Part shown: piece after piece, positions 55,605-64,000 of the stretch
Layout: the number at the start of each line of letters is the position of its first letter
Numbering within the stretch: the stretch's first letter is position 1
DNA from: Bacteroidales bacterium Bact_09
GTDB taxonomy: Bacteria; Bacteroidota; Bacteroidia; Bacteroidales; UBA932
NCBI GenBank assembly: GCA_001603455.1
Contig: LUZA01000025.1
Coordinates: 19,009 to 83,008, forward strand
Reading direction: 5' to 3'
Length of the DNA stretch: 64,000 nt
Position numbers and translations under genes: made by a program
Notes under the pieces: model-generated
The model's input: the letters and a program-made list of their open reading frames with translations, nothing else
Told to the model about the DNA's origin: nothing
The model's database searches: none

Positions 55605-56653
55605 TCCGTGCCAAAAGCATAAACGATCTTTTGCAGATACAATTCCCCGGGTCTTAGCAGGCACGTGGGGTATCCCGGCCTGTTGGGGCTGTCCGGGTAG
55701 TTCTGGCATTCCAAGGCGACAGCATGACGGTTCCTGTGCGGGATACCATTCTTTCCCTTTCCATTCCCGTCCAGCCAGTTTCCTGTATAGACCTGGATGC
55801 CCGGTTGTGTAGTGTGAATGGTCACTAATCTGCCACTTATCGGCTCGCTAAGTACGGCGGCCTTCTGCATGGATCCATCAGACAGCGGGAGGCACCAGCA
55901 ATGATCATATCCGTTACCTATATGCAACTGTTCGTTATCCAGGGTTATATCTTTGCCTATGGGTTTTGGTGAAGTAAAATCGAAAGGAGTTTTCCTAACG
56001 GGAGCGGGATCTCCCAGGGGAATACTGGTAGGATCTACAGGAAGGTAATAATCAGCATTGAGCTGTAGAATATGATTAAGGACAGACCCGTTGCCTTCCC
56101 CGGCCAGGTTAAAATAAGTGTGACTGGTCAGGTTGATAATGGTGGTCATGTCCGTTATGGCTCGCATTTCCAGTGTAAGGACATCGTCCTCGCTCCAGCG
56201 GAAGGTCACGGTAACCTGCATATTGCCCGGGTAATTCTCCTCGCCGTGCGGACTTGAATAGGTAAACGATACGGCATCGTCTCCTTCTTCAATGCGCGAT
56301 ATCCATACCTGAATGCACATAGACTGTGGTCCTCCGTGCAGGTGGTTTGGCCCGTTGTTGAGGGCAAGGCGGTATTCTTTTCCCTCCAGGGAGAATACGC
56401 CACGGGCAATGCGGTTGGCATACCTACCGACTGTCTTTCCGAAATACGGAGGATCCTGAAAATACTGCATAACATTCTGATACCCTGGAACTACATCTTC
56501 AACCAGGCCATTACGATCCGGTACGCCTATACCCATTACCGTAGCCCCAATGTTGCAAAGCTGTACGTAAGATCCTTTTTTATTGGTAATTTTGTAGCTA
56601 ACAATGGCTTCTCCTTTGGGGGAGTAGCCGTGAATATACTGAGTTACTTCCAT
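55583..56653 (-). CDS. galM: Aldose 1-epimerase
   Basis: GRYANRIARGVFSLEGKEYRLALNNGPNHLHGG, NLTSHTYFNLAGEG. Confidence 0.93.
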
Positions 56654-56693
56654 ATCGCTTTTTATTGATCCTAAATATAAAGATACGAATAAA

Positions 56694-57893
56694 ATGAAAA
56701 AGACTCTGAAAATTACAACCTGCTTTTTTATAACGCTGATTACTTCTTGTCAGCCTTACCACGACATGCCCGCAGGCGATTATCAATATCTTGCAGGGAT
56801 CCATAATACCATTGACCTGAGACTGGATGATCTGTTTGATTCTTTTGGCGTAGAGGATTATCCCGAGATCACATCAAAATTGGAATACATCGTTTTTAGC
56901 CGTAATTTTCGTGTCGTTGTAATCACATATCATACGACAGATCCGTTAGGAAATCCGGTAATAGCAGACGGAACGCTATACTATCCCCTGGATTGTGACA
57001 TCAGGGGTGTCGTGGAAATGTCGGGAATAGCCCATATGAATAAGAATTCAGGTTCTTCGGAAAATATCCCGGCGCTGGAAGCGCTACCTGTACTGGCCGG
57101 GTATGCCGTAATACTGCCCGATATGATAGGTTATGGCAAATACGGTAACACCAAACAGATGCCACACCCGTTCATGATGTGCGACAATCTGGGGAAAGTA
57201 GCCTGGGATATGCGCCTGGCGGCAACTGAATATTTCAGGACAATTGGATATGACATTCCCCGGCATACGATTATATCGGGGTATTCGTACGGAGGAGGAG
57301 TGGGATTGGCGGTTGCCCGTTATTATCAAGAACGCCACCGGAACCAGGTGTATGTTGAAAGGGTAGTGGTTGGAGGTGGTGCCTGTGATCTGAACGCCAC
57401 TTTCAGGGGTTTTGCAGATAATCCCATATGTACCTACCCGCTTTTACCCGGGATCATCATGTCGCTGGATTATTATTATAATTTGGATCTGGATTACAAA
57501 ATGATATTTAAGAGTCCCCTGGCAGATCATTATGCCATATGGTATGACAGAACGCGCAATGCCAGCGGATTGCTTTCATTGATCGGAGAAGATATGCGCA
57601 ATTATATGCACCCCGATTTCTTTAAGCCTGTGGAAGAAAGGAATGCTGAATTCCAAAAACTGCAACCCATACTGGACATGAATTCAGCCGTGGACGGCTG
57701 GGTGCCTTACATGCCCATATACTTATATCATTCCACACAAGACCAGTACGTTCCCATCGCGGCGGCAGAGTATGCCTACAGCCAGTTTAAAAAGAAAGGG
57801 GCTTATATTGTTTACAAATCGGGTAAAGGGTCACATGCAGACTGGGGCGTCAAGACCTTTGCCGCACTTTTGCTTCACCTGGCAATCAAATAG
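56694..57893 (+). CDS. Alpha/beta hydrolase lipoprotein (secretory-lipase-like)
   Basis: Lipobox LITSC; ISGYSYGGGVGLAVAR nucleophile elbow; C-terminal His in GKGSHADWG. Confidence 0.82.
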   Translation: MKKTLKITTCFFITLITSCQPYHDMPAGDYQYLAGIHNTIDLRLDDLFDSFGVEDYPEITSKLEYIVFSRNFRVVVITYHTTDPLGNPVIADGTLYYPLDCDIRGVVEMSGIAHMNKNSGSSENIPALEALPVLAGYAVILPDMIGYGKYGNTKQMPHPFMMCDNLGKVAWDMRLAATEYFRTIGYDIPRHTIISGYSYGGGVGLAVARYYQERHRNQVYVERVVVGGGACDLNATFRGFADNPICTYPLLPGIIMSLDYYYNLDLDYKMIFKSPLADHYAIWYDRTRNASGLLSLIGEDMRNYMHPDFFKPVEERNAEFQKLQPILDMNSAVDGWVPYMPIYLYHSTQDQYVPIAAAEYAYSQFKKKGAYIVYKSGKGSHADWGVKTFAALLLHLAIK

Positions 57894-57911
57894 CCGCTCC
57901 AGACGTGTACT

Positions 57912-59132
57912 TCATTCAGCGTATTCTGCAATGATCCTGAGGATTACTTCAGAGGCCTTTTCCATACTTTCCAGGGGCAGATATTCCATTTTTCCGTGAA
58001 AATTGTGGCCTCCCGCAAATATGTTGGGACAGGGAAGACCGCGGTACGATAATTGCGCTCCGTCTGTGCCGCCGCGGATTGGATGCACCCTGGGGGTAAT
58101 CCCAGCGTCCCTGATCGCCTTGACGGCTTTTTCCACCACATGCATATGCGGCTCTATCTGCTTGCGCATGTTGTAGTATTGGTCTTTCATTTCCAGGGTT
58201 ATGCAATTATTGTACTTCAGGTTCAGAAACCCGGTGATTTCCTGCATCAATTTCTTTTTTTGTTCAAATTTTTCCGGGTCATGGTCCCTTATGATGTAAT
58301 TCATTTCTGCCTCTTCTACACTTCCCCGGATGGAGGTGATGTGAAAAAATCCTTCGTAGTGATCTGTAAATTCCGGTCTTTGTCCGACGGGCAGCATGTT
58401 GTTCAGCTCCGTAGCAATGATCAGGGCGTTGATCATTTTATTTTTTGCGTACCCCGGATGGATGTTCCGGCCCTGGACGTGGATACGTGCCATGGCTGCA
58501 TTGAAGTTTTCATACTCCATTTCCCCAATCTGACCTCCGTCAATGGTATAGGCATATTGTGCCCCGAATTTTTCCACGTCAAACTTAGCCACACCCCTTC
58601 CGATTTCTTCGTCAGGGGTAAAAGCAATCATTACCGGTCCGTGTTTGACTTCGGGATGTTCCATAAGATATTCGGCTGCAGACATAATGGCTGCCACGCC
58701 TGCTTTGTCGTCGGCTCCCAGAAGGGTTGTGCCATCGGTAGTAATGATCGTTTGCCCTTTATAGGATAGAAGTTCGGGAAACTCATCGGGACTCAGGTAC
58801 AATTCCTTGTCCTTGTTCAGGAGAATGGGCTTTCCGTCATAATCGAGAAAGATCTGCGGACGGATGTTCTTTCCCGGGGCATCGGGAGAAGTGTCTACGT
58901 GGGCGATGAATCCAACGGCGGGAACATCCCTGTCTATATTGGAAGGAATAGAGGCCATCACATAACCATAAGAATCCAAATGGGCTTGTGTGATCCCCAT
59001 TCCGCGCAATTCTCCCAGTAAAATTTCCAGTAATGCCAATTGCTTTGCCGTGCTGGGCTGAGTTTCGGATTCAGGATCGGAAGCCGTGTCAAAAGAAACG
59101 TATCTGAGGAACTTGTCCAGTATTTTTTCCAT
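57912..59132 (-). CDS. pepT: Peptidase T (tripeptidase)
   Basis: FIAHVDTSPDAPG, LLGADDKAGVAAIM, FTPDEEIGRG, IRGGTDGAQLSYRGLPCPN. Confidence 0.95.
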   Translation of the reverse strand: MEKILDKFLRYVSFDTASDPESETQPSTAKQLALLEILLGELRGMGITQAHLDSYGYVMASIPSNIDRDVPAVGFIAHVDTSPDAPGKNIRPQIFLDYDGKPILLNKDKELYLSPDEFPELLSYKGQTIITTDGTTLLGADDKAGVAAIMSAAEYLMEHPEVKHGPVMIAFTPDEEIGRGVAKFDVEKFGAQYAYTIDGGQIGEMEYENFNAAMARIHVQGRNIHPGYAKNKMINALIIATELNNMLPVGQRPEFTDHYEGFFHITSIRGSVEEAEMNYIIRDHDPEKFEQKKKLMQEITGFLNLKYNNCITLEMKDQYYNMRKQIEPHMHVVEKAVKAIRDAGITPRVHPIRGGTDGAQLSYRGLPCPNIFAGGHNFHGKMEYLPLESMEKASEVILRIIAEYAE

Positions 59133-59143
59133 AATCTGTTGTT

Positions 59144-61147
59144 TTATTTATTGTTGGCTGCTTTCATACTATTGAGGACCAGGTAAATAATAATACAGGC
59201 ATAAGCCACTAAAGCGAGGGCTTCTGCGGCTACGGATCCCTGCCACCGGGTGTTTACCAGGTTAATACCGGCAAAACGCATGATGGCGCTGACAACTCCC
59301 ATTAAAGCACCTCCGGCAATAAATCCGGAAGCCAGCAGGGTTCCGCGGTCTTTACGTTCTTCATTGATTTGTTTTTTCCCGCTCCGTGTAGAGACATACC
59401 AGGCTATAGCTCCGCCAACAAGCAGGGGAAGATTTAGCTCAAGAGGAATGAACATGCCCAGGGAAAAGGCAAGAGCAGGAATTTTCAAGACAGTCAACAG
59501 GATGGCTATGAGCCCTCCTATGCCGTACAACAACCAGGGAGCGCCTCCTCCGGACATCAGTGGTTCTATTACAGCAGCCATGGCATTGGCCTGCGGAGCT
59601 ACCAGGGCGTTTTCGCCTGTAAATCCATACGTTTTATTCAAAACGATCATCACACCGCCGACAGTGGCAGCAGCCACCAAAGTTCCTGCAAACTTCCAAA
59701 CTTGCTGTTTAAAGGGGGTGGCCCCCAGCCAGTATCCGATTTTAAGGTCAGTAATGAACGAACCCGAGACGGCCAGGGCCGTGCAGACCACACTTCCGAT
59801 AATCAGGGCAGCGGTCATGCCGGCTGTCCCTTTCAATCCGGCAGCGACCATGATGACCGAAGCTAGGATCAATGTCATGAGTGTCATGCCGCTTACGGGG
59901 TTAGTCCCGACGATGGCAATAGCATTGGCAGCAACCGTCGTGAAGAGGAATGCAATAACCGCTACTACTATCAGCGCAATGATGGCGTGCCAGAGATTGA
60001 AATCGAGGACACCAAAGTAGAAGAAAATGAAGGTCAGAGCCAGCGTGACCAGGGTCCCGATTACGATGATCTTCATGGAAAGGTCCTTTTGAGTGCGTAT
60101 GGCCTTTTCTTCCTGTGGGCTGCGTTTTCCTCTAAGTTCCCTGCCAGCCATTCCCAGGGCAGATTTAATAGTCCCGGAGGCCTTAATGATCCCGATGATT
60201 CCGGCCACTGCTATGCCCCCAATGCCGATATGCCTGGCGTATCCGGTAAAGATCTCCTCGGGGCTCATCTGACCTATGGTCTGAACGATCCCGCTCCCCA
60301 TCAGGTCAATGACCTGTCCGCCCCAGATCAGGTTCATCAGCGGAATGATCACAAACCAGACCAGGAACGATCCGCAACAAATAATAAAGGCATATTTCAG
60401 ACCTATTATATATCCCAGCCCCAGGACGGCCGCACTTACGTTGAGTTTGACCACCAGCTTGACCTTATCGGCCAGGGAAATGCCCCAGGGGATTACCCGC
60501 GTGGTAAAAACTTCGCTCCACCATCCGAAGGTCGAAACAATGAAATCATACAGGCCGCCAACTAGCCCGCTGATAAGAAGGTACCGGGCGCTTTTGCCTC
60601 CTGTTTCCCCGCTTACCAGGACCTGTGTAGATGCCGTAGCTTCGGGAAAAGGAAATTTGCCGTGCATGTCTTTCACAAAATACTTGCGGAAAGGAATGAT
60701 AAAAAGAATACCCAGTATCCCTCCCAGGAGTGAACTAAAGAATATTTTCATAAAATCCATCGACATCCCGGGATACTTATCCTGCAGGATATACATGGCC
60801 GGCAGGGTGAAGATGGCTCCGGCGACAACCCCTCCTGAACAGCCTCCAATAGACTGGATAATCACATTCTCGCCCAAGGCATTCTCGCGCTTGAGCGCAG
60901 AAGAAAGACCTACGGCAATGATGGCAATGGGGATGGCCGCTTCGAACACCTGACCAACCTTCAGTCCCAGGTAGGCAGCTGCTGCAGAAAAAATTACGGT
61001 CATGACCAGACCGGTGATCACAGACCAAAATGTGACTTCGGGGTATTTTTTAGAGGGAGACATGAGGGGCTCATACGTTTCACCCGGATTCAGTTCCCTA
61101 AAGGCATTATCGGGAAGTTTTCCCGGTTTGTTTTCCAATTGTTGCAT
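59144..61147 (-). CDS. OPT family oligopeptide transporter
   Basis: Many TM helices; ENVIIQSIGGCSGGVVAGAIFTLPA, FPFPEATASTQVLVSGE. Confidence 0.92.
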   Translation of the reverse strand: MQQLENKPGKLPDNAFRELNPGETYEPLMSPSKKYPEVTFWSVITGLVMTVIFSAAAAYLGLKVGQVFEAAIPIAIIAVGLSSALKRENALGENVIIQSIGGCSGGVVAGAIFTLPAMYILQDKYPGMSMDFMKIFFSSLLGGILGILFIIPFRKYFVKDMHGKFPFPEATASTQVLVSGETGGKSARYLLISGLVGGLYDFIVSTFGWWSEVFTTRVIPWGISLADKVKLVVKLNVSAAVLGLGYIIGLKYAFIICCGSFLVWFVIIPLMNLIWGGQVIDLMGSGIVQTIGQMSPEEIFTGYARHIGIGGIAVAGIIGIIKASGTIKSALGMAGRELRGKRSPQEEKAIRTQKDLSMKIIVIGTLVTLALTFIFFYFGVLDFNLWHAIIALIVVAVIAFLFTTVAANAIAIVGTNPVSGMTLMTLILASVIMVAAGLKGTAGMTAALIIGSVVCTALAVSGSFITDLKIGYWLGATPFKQQVWKFAGTLVAAATVGGVMIVLNKTYGFTGENALVAPQANAMAAVIEPLMSGGGAPWLLYGIGGLIAILLTVLKIPALAFSLGMFIPLELNLPLLVGGAIAWYVSTRSGKKQINEERKDRGTLLASGFIAGGALMGVVSAIMRFAGINLVNTRWQGSVAAEALALVAYACIIIYLVLNSMKAANNK

Positions 61148-61781
61148 GATATTCTTCTAATGTGAGTTCGTTTTCGTGTATATATGTTGCGGCGGTGATG
61201 CCTACGTACCTGTAATGCCAGGGTTCATGTTCATATCCTGTTATATCTTCCTTTTTGCGGGGATACCTTTCAATGAAACCAAACAGGTGGGCATACTGTC
61301 TGAGCCAGGCTGCTTCCGGTGAATTTCTAAAAGAGATGTGGGTGCTGTTGATGTCTACCGTAAGTCCTGTCTGGTGTTCCGAGTGTCCCGGACGAGCAGA
61401 GAAACGTGCTGCACTTTTCAGGCCTCTTCGCTTTACAGCATTTTCAAACAAGCCGGCCTGTATGGTATCGGATCTGTAGGCCGAGCGGTTCCACAGGATG
61501 ATGCTGTCTTCCTCTGCCCGGTGGCACATAGCCGCAAAGGCGGCAGCTGCTTCACTGCGCAAAAGGTTCATTATGCCCCTGTTATACTTGTCTTTTATGG
61601 GGACCAAGTCGTGCGGGCGGTAGCCTTGGGCAAGCTTGTTTTTTTTATTTACCAGAATGAGAATGCCGAGAGAAGTATCAGCCACTGCAATGTCAGCATA
61701 ACTGTCCTGGCGGTTTTGCAGCCAGGTATCGGGAGATGAAAAAAAAACCTGTATGAGGAAACACAGGAAAAACGATTTCAT
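61107..61781 (-). CDS. M15 family D-alanyl-D-alanine carboxypeptidase/dipeptidase-like
   Basis: SARPGHSEHQTGLTVDIN, EPWHYRYVG; start chosen at MKSFFLCFLIQ (signal peptide). Confidence 0.9.
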   Translation of the reverse strand: MKSFFLCFLIQVFFSSPDTWLQNRQDSYADIAVADTSLGILILVNKKNKLAQGYRPHDLVPIKDKYNRGIMNLLRSEAAAAFAAMCHRAEEDSIILWNRSAYRSDTIQAGLFENAVKRRGLKSAARFSARPGHSEHQTGLTVDINSTHISFRNSPEAAWLRQYAHLFGFIERYPRKKEDITGYEHEPWHYRYVGITAATYIHENELTLEEYHATIGKQTGKTSR

Positions 61782-61785
61782 TGTG

Positions 61786-61793
61786 CAAAAATA
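61786..61793 (-). promoter_or_regulatory. -7 box TATTTTTG, 4 nt before the M15 peptidase ATG
   Basis: Exact TAnnTTTG on minus strand. Confidence 0.55.
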
Positions 61794-61836
61794 ATGAAAT
61801 AATCCTATAAAAATTTGTGAATTGTCGAAAATCATT

Positions 61837-61844
61837 TACCTTTG
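61837..61844 (+). promoter_or_regulatory. Promoter upstream of 23S rRNA: TTG (61815-61817)-N19-TACCTTTG
   Basis: Both consensus elements; discriminator GCAGCCC. Confidence 0.7.
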
Positions 61845-61985
61845 CAGCCCGTTTGAAAATTAACGGTCGTTCATTGACGTATTAAAGAGAGATAATAGAG
61901 GTAAAAAGAAAAAAGAAGAATTAGTCTGTAATTAGAAGGTCTAAAGGCCGTCGCAATTAGGGACTACAATTAAAGAAGATCAAGG

Positions 61986-62009
61986 GTTACCGGCCGAGAG
62001 GTTGGTAAC
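61986..62009 (+). other. Pre-rRNA leader hairpin with GAGA (GNRA) tetraloop
   Basis: GTTACCGGCC-GAGA-GGTTGGTAAC: 10-bp stem including two G-U pairs, ending about 20 nt before the 23S 5' end. Confidence 0.65.
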
Positions 62010-62028
62010 AGCGAGAGATTCGGGACGA

Positions 62029-64000
<1,972 letters not shown>

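Noticed and set aside
59250-60020. 256-aa ORF antisense to the OPT transporter
   Set aside because: Shadow frame of a multi-TM protein; no independent evidence.

Overview
The window is a compact chromosomal segment from a Bacteroidales-like member of the Bacteroidota. The assignment rests on TAnnTTTG-type -7 promoter boxes, the rseC-rnfBCDGEA operon, a DUF4831-like protein and a surA/OstA/guaB block. It holds about 57 supportable protein-coding genes, mostly housekeeping: alaS, dnaB, Rnf complex, dut, murF, rpsF-rpsR-rplI, glyA, guaB, metH-metF, peptidases and peptide transporters, and a small galactoside-degradation cluster. It ends in the 5' ~1.97 kb of a 23S rRNA. I found no CRISPR array, IS element, prophage, tRNA or SusC/SusD pair. 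The most interesting signals are: (1) nine genes whose exact TAnnTTTG -7 box ends only 4-7 nt before the start codon, implying leaderless or near-leaderless mRNAs; (2) 22-47 nt tail-to-tail coding overlaps at seven of eight convergent gene junctions; (3) a 23S rRNA gene with its own promoter and leader and no 16S or tRNA upstream; (4) an in-frame fusion of a glycerophosphodiester phosphodiesterase to a GH2 beta-galactosidase, in an operon with a GH97 enzyme; (5) an rRNA promoter and an r-protein promoter that share both elements, the discriminator and the exact spacing. All calls come from reading the sequence and the supplied ORFs. No database search was run.
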